From NCBI GenBank assembly GCA_017958705.1, contig JAGDCE010000344.1:1-20044 (forward strand): a DNA stretch of 20,044 nucleotides. Reading direction: 5' to 3'. The stretch is from Clostridia bacterium. Lineage in GTDB: Bacteria > Bacillota > Clostridia > Oscillospirales > CAG-272. How positions within the stretch are numbered: the first letter of the stretch is position 1; every line of letters begins with the position of its first letter. Of this stretch, positions 1-6,650 are shown piece by piece. A program made the translations under genes and the position numbers. A model generated the notes under the pieces. That model saw only the letters and a program-made list of their open reading frames with translations, made no database searches and had not been told where the DNA came from.

Positions 1-22
1 ATGACCTCTTCGATACCTCTCC
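1..22 (-). repeat. tRNA-Ser 5'-end-like repeat, copy 1 (runs off the window)
   Basis: Read on the minus strand, this begins GGAGAGGTATCGAAGAGG and continues TCAT to the window edge. It is identical over 22 bases to copy 2 at 190-211. It matches the acceptor strand and D-arm start of clostridial tRNA-Ser genes, as I recall them. Whether a complete tRNA continues beyond the edge cannot be seen. No promoter-like sequence stands at the position where copy 3 has one. Confidence 0.55.
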
Positions 23-166
23 GTATTTGATTTTTGTGCGAACTTTGATAGGCAACTGTAAGGCGCCTTTTCTTTTTCCTGCAAACCAAAGTCGCGAAAA
101 CCGCAGGAAAACGGAGCTTTTGCGAGAAAACCGGAGCTTTCACGCTGTACCGAGTGACGAAACCGA

Positions 167-211
167 GCCGCTTTCGAGTCAGCCCCGTTATGACCTCTTC
201 GATACCTCTCC
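167..211 (-). repeat. tRNA-Ser 5'-half-like repeat, copy 2
   Basis: On the minus strand this reads as a 7-base acceptor strand (GGAGAGG), a D-arm with a TCG/CGG stem and GG in the loop, then an anticodon-like arm GCTGA-CTCGAAA-GCGGC. The anticodon would be CGA (serine), and four of the five anticodon-stem pairs still form. After this the resemblance stops: there is no T-arm with GGTTCGAATCC and no 3' CCTCTCC strand to close the acceptor stem within the following 160 bases. It is therefore a 5'-half relic or a repeat derived from one, not a working tRNA gene. Confidence 0.5.
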
Positions 212-261
212 ATATATAAAATCTCAAATAGAGCTCTAATACTATTTAATTTGTTATATCG

Positions 262-277
262 AACGGGGCGCCCCGTT
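262..277. other. 16-base perfect palindrome AACGGGGCGCCCCGTT
   Basis: The 16 bases equal their own reverse complement. One arm is the end of the split tRNA-like copy 3, so the palindrome may be the junction of a rearrangement rather than a regulatory site. A second small hairpin, GCGGTC-TTT-GACCGC, lies at 288-302. Confidence 0.5.
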
Positions 278-371
278 ATGTCCTGTCGCGGTCTTTGACC
301 GCTCCACTCACTCGCCTCGCTTCATCCGCCCCCGGCGGCGCTCGGCGTTCTCCCCTCTTCGATACCTCTCC
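270..371 (-). repeat. tRNA-Ser 5'-end-like repeat, copy 3, split by an insertion
   Basis: The first 18 bases (354-371, minus strand) are identical to the other copies: GGAGAGGTATCGAAGAGG. The next part of the repeat, CATAACGGGGC, appears only at 270-280, after about 73 unrelated bases that include a hairpin at 288-302. The copy thus looks interrupted in what would be the D-loop. It is the only copy with a promoter-like pair in the position expected for a tRNA gene. Confidence 0.4.
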
Positions 372-384
372 GTGTGACCTTGAT

Positions 385-413
385 AGTATAACACATTTTT
401 TCAAAAAAATCAA
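385..413 (-). promoter_or_regulatory. Promoter-like pair in front of tRNA-like copy 3
   Basis: On the minus strand the -35 is TTGATT (408-413) and the -10 is TATACT (385-390), with a 17-base spacer. The tRNA-like 5' end begins 13 bases after the -10, a spacing typical of a tRNA gene with a short leader. Copies 1 and 2 have nothing comparable at that distance. Confidence 0.5.
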
Positions 414-502
414 GAGGGTTTTCGGAGTTTTTTTCATTTTAACGGCAGGTATTTGGAAGTACGGAGTTATTTTATTCATCCGCATTTTCAAGGCGGCGCA
501 AG

Positions 503-538
503 AAACCGGCCGGGTACGTGATCCCGGCCGGTTTTATA
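503..538 (-). terminator. Strong stem-loop after the DUF4832 gene
   Basis: A perfect 12-base-pair stem, AAACCGGCCGGG (503-514) with CCCGGCCGGTTT (523-534), encloses an 8-base loop. It lies 15 bases past the stop of the minus-strand gene. On the minus strand the stem ends in TTTC, so the U-tract is short. On the plus strand the arm is followed by TAT, so it may act in both directions. Confidence 0.75.
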
Positions 539-549
539 TCCGGCTGCCG

Positions 550-2001
550 TTATACGCCTCTGATCCTGCGGCGCGCGATCAGGTAATCGCCTCCGCGTCT
601 GATCTCTTCCTTCAGCGCAAGCTTTATCGGCGTTTCGTTCTCGTACACGCCGAGGCAGATATCGTATTCTCCGTCGGGTATGCCCGTCAGGTCGAGTTTT
701 ACGGCGAATCTCTCGGACTCCCCTGTATCGAGGCACGTGACGCTCACTCCTGTATCGACGACTTTGACCGTCTCATCACCGGATCTTACGGTGAACTTTA
801 TCTTATAATCGTTATACGCGCGCGCCCAGCCTTCGTTCTTCATTGTGACGTATACAACGTTATGCGTCGTCGCCGTCAGCTCCGGCACGACCGCGCTGTC
901 GACGAAATACCAGTAGCCCAAGCGGTTCGCGCAGTATTCGGCGAGCCATTTATCGGATTTATAGAATATATCTGGATATCCGTGGAAACCGGCGTACGTC
1001 GCCTTTGAGTTTTTGAGGCACTCGACTATCGTCAGGCCGTTTCTGTAAAAGTCCTCGTACGTCGGATGGATATATCCGTAATGAGCGAACTCGATGACCG
1101 ACGGCGCGTTATCGGCGAGCTTGCGGAAAGCCCACGTCGCGCGCATCGTATCGTAGCCGTTGACGACGGAATAATAGTCGCAGCAGATTGAGTCGTCCTG
1201 CAGTCCGAGGCCGCGTTCGTACGCGTAATCGAGCATTTCCTGGCATTCGTTTCCGTGCACGATCCTGCCGACTATATGGTCGTCGTTCAATATCACGAAC
1301 TTATGCGGGAAGTATTCGAGATGCAGATCGACGTGGCGCTTCACCGTTTCCACGGGATATATGACGCCGTCGCCCTCGACGGTGTGTCCCTCTCCCCACG
1401 TGCCGTACGTGCCGACGTCTATGAACTCGACCCGGTCGTCCCGGTCGTATTTTTTGCCGAGCACAGCCATGAATGCTTCGAGCCGCTGCAGAAAATACGG
1501 ATCGTCGTAATCCGGCTGCAGTCCGCTGTGCTCCGATATATCGTAGCATTTGGCGCCGTTCAGGAACACGTATTCCGGCGTGGCGAAGCTCATATCCTTC
1601 GACGATTCGTAGCAGACGACGCGCAGCGAGAAGCGGTATCCGTACTGCGACCACTCGTCCATTATTTTATCAAGGAAGCCGAAGTCGTATACTCCCTCCG
1701 TCTTCTCCGCGTCCGACCAGTCGAAGCGCAGATAAAGATGGTTCATTCCGGGGAAATACTCGACGTGATCGCCGGGTTTCGTTCTGTCTCTGTAAAAACC
1801 GTGGCGGAAACCGTTGTCGATAAAGTGCCAGAACCAGCCTTTATGCGGATTTTTAAGCACCGTTTTATCGTCGGCGAACGGGCGAAGGTCGATGAAGCCG
1901 TTCTCTTTTCTCGGGTCGTCGAACCAGCCGCATTCGGTCTGGCTCTCCATGTCTCTGACTCTCTCAGACAGTCCGGGATATCTGATCTTGTCAACGCTCA
2001 T
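550..2001 (-). CDS. DUF4832-type protein, glycoside hydrolase-like
   Basis: The protein has 483 residues and no signal peptide, so it is probably cytoplasmic. The N-terminal two thirds look like a (beta/alpha)8 barrel of the glycoside hydrolase kind. An NPHKGWFWH motif near residue 51 is the hallmark I associate with the DUF4874/DUF4832 families. VGTYGTWGEGH around 197-206 would place an acid/base glutamate at E204, and SVIEFAHYG further on is a candidate nucleophile strand. The last 110 residues look like a beta-sandwich of the DUF4832 type. The start is well supported: AGGAGG stands a few bases upstream and the promoter at 2025-2052 fits. The gene is alone on its strand, divergent from the deo operon. 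The substrate is unknown; carbohydrate cleavage is inference from the fold. Confidence 0.8.
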   Translation of the reverse strand: MSVDKIRYPGLSERVRDMESQTECGWFDDPRKENGFIDLRPFADDKTVLKNPHKGWFWHFIDNGFRHGFYRDRTKPGDHVEYFPGMNHLYLRFDWSDAEKTEGVYDFGFLDKIMDEWSQYGYRFSLRVVCYESSKDMSFATPEYVFLNGAKCYDISEHSGLQPDYDDPYFLQRLEAFMAVLGKKYDRDDRVEFIDVGTYGTWGEGHTVEGDGVIYPVETVKRHVDLHLEYFPHKFVILNDDHIVGRIVHGNECQEMLDYAYERGLGLQDDSICCDYYSVVNGYDTMRATWAFRKLADNAPSVIEFAHYGYIHPTYEDFYRNGLTIVECLKNSKATYAGFHGYPDIFYKSDKWLAEYCANRLGYWYFVDSAVVPELTATTHNVVYVTMKNEGWARAYNDYKIKFTVRSGDETVKVVDTGVSVTCLDTGESERFAVKLDLTGIPDGEYDICLGVYENETPIKLALKEEIRRGGDYLIARRRIRGV

Positions 2002-2024
2002 ATCCGGATCCTCCTTTTTTCTTC

Positions 2025-2052
2025 ATTATACCACGGCGGCGCGTTTTGTCAA
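2025..2052 (-). promoter_or_regulatory. Sigma-A-type promoter for the DUF4832 gene
   Basis: On the minus strand there is a perfect TTGACA (2047-2052) and a perfect TATAAT (2025-2030), with a 16-base spacer. Transcription would start close to 2018, just ahead of the ribosome binding site. Confidence 0.85.
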
Positions 2053-2084
2053 GGCAAATTGCCGCCGTCCGGCAAAATTTTTGC
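2053..2084. promoter_or_regulatory. Two related inverted repeats between divergent promoters
   Basis: GGCAA-A-TTGCC (2053-2063) directly adjoins the -35 box of the minus-strand promoter. GCAAAA-T-TTTTGC (2072-2084) lies ten bases ahead of the deoC -35 box. Both share a GGCAA half-site (at 2053 and 2071), so they could be two operators for one regulator that controls both directions. No regulator gene is in the window. Function is inferred from position and symmetry only. Confidence 0.4.
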
Positions 2085-2093
2085 GATTTTATA

Positions 2094-2122
2094 TTGAAAT
2101 CCATTAGACGATATGATATAAT
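2094..2122 (+). promoter_or_regulatory. Sigma-A-type promoter for the deo operon
   Basis: TTGAAA (2094-2099), a 17-base spacer and a perfect TATAAT (2117-2122). The start point would be near 2129, leaving a leader of about 24 bases that holds the AGGAG site. Confidence 0.85.
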
Positions 2123-2152
2123 TATAAAAAAGACGAACAGGAGAATACCATT

Positions 2153-2812
2153 ATGGAGCTTCAGGCGATACTTTCAAAATGCGATCACACGCTGCTTGCG
2201 CAGACGGCGACGTGGGATCAGATCAAGGCGATCTGCGACGACGGGATGAAATACCGCACCGCATCGGTCTGCATACCGGCAAGCTACGTAAAGCAGGCGA
2301 AGCAGTACGTCGGCGACAGGCTCGCGATCTGCACCGTCATCGGCTTTCCGAACGGCTACGACACCGCGCAGGCGAAATTCTTCATGGCGTCCGACGCCGT
2401 AAAGAACGGCGCCGACGAGGTCGACATGGTCATCAACATCGGCTGGGTCAAGGACGGCAGATACGATCTCGTGCTCGACGAGATAAAAGGCGTCAAGGCG
2501 GCGTGCGGCGGAAAGCTTTTGAAGGTCATAATCGAGACATGCCTGCTGACCGAGGCGGAAAAGATAAACATGTGCCGCATAGTGTCAGAATCCGGCGCCG
2601 AATACATCAAGACGTCCACCGGCTTCTCTGTTGGCGGCGCGACGAAAGAGGACGTGGCGCTTATGAAAAAACACTGCGCGCCGCACCTTAAGATCAAGGC
2701 CGCGGGCGGCATCAGTTCGATAGAAGACGCCGAGGATTTCATAAATCTCGGCGCGGACAGGCTCGGCACGAGCCGCATTGTCAAGCTCGCGAAAGCGCTT
2801 GAAAACAAATAA
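2153..2812 (+). CDS. deoC: Deoxyribose-phosphate aldolase
   Basis: It cleaves 2-deoxyribose-5-phosphate to glyceraldehyde-3-phosphate and acetaldehyde, the last step of deoxynucleoside breakdown in the cytosol. The 219-residue class I aldolase barrel is of normal family length. Hallmarks are ADEVDMVINIG with D91, YIKTSTGF with the Schiff-base lysine K153, and IKAAGGI with the second active-site lysine K182. AGGAG lies ahead of the ATG, and the promoter at 2094-2122 supports this start. It is the first gene of the operon; deoD follows after 13 bases. Confidence 0.96.
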   Translation: MELQAILSKCDHTLLAQTATWDQIKAICDDGMKYRTASVCIPASYVKQAKQYVGDRLAICTVIGFPNGYDTAQAKFFMASDAVKNGADEVDMVINIGWVKDGRYDLVLDEIKGVKAACGGKLLKVIIETCLLTEAEKINMCRIVSESGAEYIKTSTGFSVGGATKEDVALMKKHCAPHLKIKAAGGISSIEDAEDFINLGADRLGTSRIVKLAKALENK

Positions 2813-2825
2813 GGAGGATCAGAAA

Positions 2826-3569
2826 ATGGCTAATTTCCCCACCCCCCACATAGCGGCGACTCCCGCCGATTTCGCAAGGACCGTGCTTATGCCCGGCGAC
2901 CCGCTGCGCGCAAAATTCATTGCGGAGACGTTTCTTGAAAACGCCCGTCTCGTGAACAACGTGCGCGGCATACAGGGTTACACCGGCGAATACGAGGGCA
3001 CCCGCGTATCCGTCATGGCGAGTGGCATGGGCATACCGTCGATCGGCATCTATTCATACGAGCTGTACAACTTTTTCGGCGTTGAAAACATCATGCGCAT
3101 CGGTTCCGCCGGCGCCATGAACGAAAACATCCGCGTACGCGACATAGTTATGGGAATGGGCGCGTGCACCAACTCAAACTTTGCGCATCAGTATCATCTT
3201 CCCGGCGATTTCGCCGCGATCTGCAGTTACAAGATGCTCAAGACCTGCGCCGATATCGCGGACGGGATGGGCGTGAGATATCACGTCGGCAATCTGCTCT
3301 CCTCCGACACCTTCTACAACGACATGGCGGACGTCCCGAACGGATATCTGTCCGAGGTTTCGTGGCGCAAGATGGGCGTCATGGCGGTCGAGATGGAGGC
3401 CGCGGGGCTGTACATGAACGCCGCGCGCGCCGGAAAGAACGCGCTCGCGATCTGCACGATCTCAGACCATCTTATCACGGGCGAGTCGACGAGCTCCGAG
3501 GAAAGGCAGAATTCGTTTACCGAGATGATGGAGCTGGCGCTTAAGACCGCGAAGAAGCTGGACGTCTGA
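2826..3569 (+). CDS. deoD: Purine nucleoside phosphorylase, DeoD type
   Basis: It splits purine (deoxy)nucleosides with phosphate into the free base and (deoxy)ribose-1-phosphate, and is normally a hexamer. The 247-residue protein carries the family's phosphate loop MPGDPLRAK (22-30), RIGSAG (91-96), the ribose-binding VEMEAAG (188-194) and SDH (213-215). D214 is the counterpart of the catalytic Asp204 of E. coli DeoD, and H8 of the N-terminal loop is the ribose ligand lent to the neighbouring subunit. The chosen ATG has AAGGAGG at good distance, right after the deoC stop. A longer frame starting inside deoC has no such site. Confidence 0.96.
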   Translation: MANFPTPHIAATPADFARTVLMPGDPLRAKFIAETFLENARLVNNVRGIQGYTGEYEGTRVSVMASGMGIPSIGIYSYELYNFFGVENIMRIGSAGAMNENIRVRDIVMGMGACTNSNFAHQYHLPGDFAAICSYKMLKTCADIADGMGVRYHVGNLLSSDTFYNDMADVPNGYLSEVSWRKMGVMAVEMEAAGLYMNAARAGKNALAICTISDHLITGESTSSEERQNSFTEMMELALKTAKKLDV

Positions 3570-3571
3570 GT

Positions 3572-5146
3572 ATGAAGCGTGTATTTCTTATAGTCCTCGA
3601 CTCCTGCGGCGTCGGCGAGGAGCCGGACGCCGCGCTGTTCGGCGATCACGACTGCAATACGCTGAAGCGCATCAGTCAAAGCGAAAAATTCCGCAGCGAT
3701 AATATGCAAAAACTCGGCGTATTCAACATAGACGGGCAGGATTACATGCCCTCCTCAGCCCGCCCGGCCGCCGCCGTCTGCCGTCTGCGCGAGCGCTCAG
3801 CCGGCAAGGATACGACGATAGGTCACTGGGAGATCGCGGGAATTGTGTCGCAGTCGCCCATGCCGACATATCCGGACGGATTTCCGGACGAGATCATCGA
3901 GGAATTCAAAAAACAGACCGGGCGCGGCGTGCTCTGCAACAAGCCGTTTTCAGGCACGGAAGTCATAAAGATATACGGCGAGGAGCATATGAGAACGGGC
4001 GATCTGATCGTCTACACCTCCGCCGACAGTGTGTTCCAGATCGCCGCGCACGAAGAAACCGTGCCGCTCGAAAAACTGTACGAATACTGCCGCGTCGCGC
4101 GCCGGATACTCACCGGTAAGCACGCCGTCGGCAGAGTCATAGCCAGACCTTTTATCGGCGAACCGGGTAATTTCACCCGCACGACGAACCGCCGCGACTT
4201 TTCTCTTCTGCCGCCGCGGAAAACGCTGCTTGACGCGCTGAAGGAAGACGGAAAGACGGTATACGCGATCGGAAAGATAAACGATATTTTCGCCGGATCG
4301 GGCGTGACCGACAAGGTCGCCACGCACGGCAACACCGAGGGTATGAAGCTGACGCTCGAAGCGCTCGACCGCGATTTCGAAGGGTTGTGCTTCACTAACC
4401 TCGTCGATTTCGACTCGCTTTACGGACACAGGCAGGACGTCGACGGCTACGCCGCGGCGTTTGCCGAGTTCGACGCGTGGCTGCCGTCGTTCACCGCAAA
4501 AATGCGCGACGGCGACGTGCTGATGATCACCGCCGATCACGGCTGCGACCCCGGCGACACGCACACTGACCACACGCGCGAATACGTGCCGCTGATCGTA
4601 TACGGAAAGAATATCAAACCGGTCAACCTCGGCACGCGCCGCGGCTTCTGCGATATCGCGGCGAGCATCGCCGAATATCTCGGCAGCGGCTACCGCGGAG
4701 AGGGCGAGAGCTTTATGAAAAGCATTCTGAAACCGACTGCGGAAGAAAAAGCCCTGTGCCGCGCCGCATACGACGCGATGGGCAGATCATATTCGCCGTA
4801 TTCGGGATACAAGGTCGGCGCCGCGGTACTCTGCTCCGACGGCACGGTCTTTTCCGGCTGCAACATTGAGAATTCGTCCTTTACACCGACGGTCTGCGCG
4901 GAGCGCACGGCGATATTCAAGGCAATAAGCGAGGGAAGGCGGCAGTTTCGCATGCTCGCCGTCTGCGGCGGTAAGGACGGCAAACCGGGCGGAGTTTTCC
5001 CGCCCTGCGGCGTATGCCGTCAGGTGCTGAGCGAATTCTGCGACCCCGATATGCCGGTGCTTCTGATGAAGAGCAAAAGCACGTTCGAGCGCTCGACGCT
5101 CGGCGAACTGCTTCCCCGCTCTTTCACGCCGTCCTATATAAAATGA
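3572..5146 (+). CDS. deoB: Fused phosphopentomutase and cytidine deaminase
   Basis: One continuous 524-residue frame carries two enzymes. Residues 1 to about 387 are DeoB, which interconverts (deoxy)ribose-1- and 5-phosphate. They have the metal site VLDSCGVG (D10), the GKDTTIGHWE phospho-threonine loop (T81/T82), VDFDSLYGH (278-286) and TADHGCDPGDTHTDH (320-334). Residues about 388-524 are a homotetramer-type cytidine deaminase, which converts (deoxy)cytidine to (deoxy)uridine: substrate motif NIENSS (431-436), CAE with zinc ligand C442 and catalytic E444, and PPCGVC with zinc ligands C479 and C482. Both halves are full length and keep their key residues. The ATG lies 2 bases after the deoD stop with no clear ribosome binding site, so translation is probably coupled. 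A possible internal start at 4715 is listed separately. Confidence 0.93.
   Translation: MKRVFLIVLDSCGVGEEPDAALFGDHDCNTLKRISQSEKFRSDNMQKLGVFNIDGQDYMPSSARPAAAVCRLRERSAGKDTTIGHWEIAGIVSQSPMPTYPDGFPDEIIEEFKKQTGRGVLCNKPFSGTEVIKIYGEEHMRTGDLIVYTSADSVFQIAAHEETVPLEKLYEYCRVARRILTGKHAVGRVIARPFIGEPGNFTRTTNRRDFSLLPPRKTLLDALKEDGKTVYAIGKINDIFAGSGVTDKVATHGNTEGMKLTLEALDRDFEGLCFTNLVDFDSLYGHRQDVDGYAAAFAEFDAWLPSFTAKMRDGDVLMITADHGCDPGDTHTDHTREYVPLIVYGKNIKPVNLGTRRGFCDIAASIAEYLGSGYRGEGESFMKSILKPTAEEKALCRAAYDAMGRSYSPYSGYKVGAAVLCSDGTVFSGCNIENSSFTPTVCAERTAIFKAISEGRRQFRMLAVCGGKDGKPGGVFPPCGVCRQVLSEFCDPDMPVLLMKSKSTFERSTLGELLPRSFTPSYIK
4697..4717 (+). promoter_or_regulatory. Possible internal ribosome binding site and start for the deaminase half
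   Basis: GGAGAGGG (4697-4704) stands 10 bases before an in-frame ATG (codon 382 of the fusion), exactly at the domain junction. Starting there would give a free 143-residue cytidine deaminase, close to the usual length of stand-alone enzymes. The purine-rich stretch also encodes a plausible DeoB C-terminus, so it may be chance. Confidence 0.35.
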
Positions 5147-5155
5147 GGTGATACA

Positions 5156-6457
5156 ATGAGGATGTACGACGTCATACTTCATAAAAGAAACGGCGGAAAA
5201 CTGTCTGACGAACAGATCAGATTCTTTGTTGACGGTTATACGAAAGGCGGGATACCGGATTATCAGGCGTCCGCGCTGTGCATGGCGATATATTTCCGCG
5301 GTATGGACGCGGAAGAGACCGTCACGCTGACGAAATGTATGGCTGAATCGGGCGATATGCTCGATCTGTCGCGCTTCGGCGATCTGTCGGTCGACAAGCA
5401 TTCGACCGGCGGCGTTGGCGATAAGACCACACTGATCGTCGCGCCGGTCGTCGCCGCGCTCGGCGGCAAGGTCACGAAGATGTCCGGCCGCGGGCTCGGT
5501 CACACGGGCGGCACCGTCGACAAACTCGAAGCGATACCGGGCTACAGGACTACGCTATCCGAGGAAGAATTCCTCTGTCAGGCGGAGCGCATCGGCGTCG
5601 CCGTCATCGGTCAGAGCGGCAATCTGACGCCCGCCGACAAGAAGCTGTACGCTCTGCGCGACGTCACGGCGACGGTCGACTCCATACCGCTTATAACATC
5701 GAGCATAATGAGCAAAAAGCTCGCCGCGGGATCGCACAACATAGTGCTCGACGTCAAGTACGGCAGCGGCGCTTTCATGAAAACGCCGCAGGACGCGGAG
5801 ATCCTCGCAAAGAACATGGTCGATATCGGCAAGGGCTGCGGGCGCAGCGTCGCGGCTGTGCTTTCGAGCATGGAGACGCCGCTCGGATCCAACATCGGAA
5901 ACGCCCTCGAGATAAAAGAAGCCGTGAACGTGCTTAAGGGAAAACAGAGGGACGATCTGTACGAGGTCTGCGTGACGCTCGCGTCGCGGATGATCTCGCT
6001 CGTCAGACACATAGACGTAACAGAGGCGGAAACGCTGGTAAAGGGCGCGATAGACGACGGCTCGGCGTTTGAGAAGATGAAGGAATGGGTCGCCGCGCAG
6101 GGCGGCGACGCGGAAAGTCTGGAGGATTTCGAGCTGCTTCCCTCCGCTTCCGTCATATATCCCTTTGCCTCGCCGCGCGACGGTTTCATCACCGGGATCG
6201 ACGCACAGCGCGTCGGCGACGCGGCGATGATCCTCGGGGCGGGACGCGCGTCAAAGGAAGACAGTATCGACCCGTCGGCCGGTATCGTCCTGCTAAAAAA
6301 GCCGGGTGACACGGTAAGGGAAGGCGAGGTCGTCGCGCGGCTTCACACGTGTGACGTCAGACGGATCCCGTCGGCGCTCGCCGCCATGAACGAGGCGGTC
6401 AGATACGGCGACGAAAAGCCCGCTGAAACTCCGCTTATCTATAAGATAATAACGTGA
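5156..6457 (+). CDS. pdp: Pyrimidine-nucleoside phosphorylase
   Basis: It phosphorolyses uridine, deoxyuridine and thymidine, completing the operon's route from pyrimidine nucleosides to sugar phosphate. The 433 residues match the Bacillus Pdp length and read closely along it. The phosphate and potassium region KHSTGGVGDKTT begins at K81. The family signature SGRGLGHTGGTVDKLEAIPG spans 110-129. The pyrimidine-binding residues R168, S183 and K187 fall at the same numbers as in the Bacillus enzyme. GAGGTGA precedes the ATG; a second ATG two codons in is possible but less well spaced. The gene starts 9 bases after the fusion gene and ends the operon. Thymidine phosphorylase (DeoA) is the alternative name; the length and sequence favour Pdp. 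Confidence 0.93.
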   Translation: MRMYDVILHKRNGGKLSDEQIRFFVDGYTKGGIPDYQASALCMAIYFRGMDAEETVTLTKCMAESGDMLDLSRFGDLSVDKHSTGGVGDKTTLIVAPVVAALGGKVTKMSGRGLGHTGGTVDKLEAIPGYRTTLSEEEFLCQAERIGVAVIGQSGNLTPADKKLYALRDVTATVDSIPLITSSIMSKKLAAGSHNIVLDVKYGSGAFMKTPQDAEILAKNMVDIGKGCGRSVAAVLSSMETPLGSNIGNALEIKEAVNVLKGKQRDDLYEVCVTLASRMISLVRHIDVTEAETLVKGAIDDGSAFEKMKEWVAAQGGDAESLEDFELLPSASVIYPFASPRDGFITGIDAQRVGDAAMILGAGRASKEDSIDPSAGIVLLKKPGDTVREGEVVARLHTCDVRRIPSALAAMNEAVRYGDEKPAETPLIYKIIT

Positions 6458-6471
6458 TCACAACATAAAAA

Positions 6472-6496
6472 CGGGAGCTGCCGCTCCCGCTTTTTT
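6472..6496. terminator. Bidirectional terminator between convergent operons
   Basis: The stem CGGGAGC (6472-6478) and GCTCCCG (6483-6489) has a TGCC loop. On the plus strand CTTTTTT follows. On the minus strand the stem is followed by TTTTTATG. It therefore ends both the deo operon and the feo operon. The Cys-rich peptide's stop codon (6495-6497) touches it. Confidence 0.88.
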
Positions 6497-6647
6497 ATTT
6501 CTTTTCGCTTTTTCTTTTATTGCAGTCGAGGGTACAGCCTTCACAGCCGCAGCCGCATCCGCGCCGCCTGCGGCGTATTATGAGGAACACCGCGAACGCG
6601 ATGACCGCGGCGACCGCCGCAATAACAATGATCTCAACAGGGTTCAT
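6495..6647 (-). CDS. FeoB-associated Cys-rich membrane peptide
   Basis: This 50-residue gene is easy to miss by length cut-offs. Residues 4-24 form one strongly hydrophobic helix (VEIIVIAAVAAVIAFAVFLI), followed by five arginines (25-29). A cysteine cluster GCGCGCEGCTLDC (30-42) with five cysteines comes next, then a lysine-rich tail. This is the layout of the small FeoB-associated Cys-rich membrane proteins found after feoB in many clostridia. They are thought to help ferrous iron uptake, perhaps by handling iron at the membrane. The ATG lies 3 bases past the feoB stop with no clear ribosome binding site, so coupled translation is likely. A terminator follows at once. Confidence 0.9.
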   Translation of the reverse strand: MNPVEIIVIAAVAAVIAFAVFLIIRRRRRGCGCGCEGCTLDCNKRKSEKK

Positions 6648-6650
6648 GAT

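Larger units (their letters stand above)
1..549. other. Gene-free left edge with tRNA-Ser-like repeats
   Basis: I see no convincing protein gene here. The short open frames lack ribosome binding sites and run through repeats. What the region does hold is listed separately: three copies of a motif like the start of a tRNA-Ser gene (minus strand), one promoter-like pair, a GC-rich palindrome, a small hairpin and a terminator stem-loop next to the end of the minus-strand gene. Near-repeats of a short AAAACxGGAGCTTT motif also occur around 112-141. Confidence 0.6.

Noticed and set aside
167..211. Functional tRNA-Ser gene
   Set aside because: The D-arm and anticodon arm are nearly intact, but there is no T-arm and no 3' acceptor strand in the following bases, so it cannot fold as a complete tRNA.
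27..239. Short open frame in the left-edge region
   Set aside because: It runs through the tRNA-like repeat on the opposite strand, has no ribosome binding site, and its predicted residues match no family I recognise.
4715..4760. Frameshift or stop separating deoB from cdd
   Set aside because: The frame is continuous through the junction and both domains are complete in the same frame. Sequencing error cannot be excluded from one sequence, but nothing suggests it.
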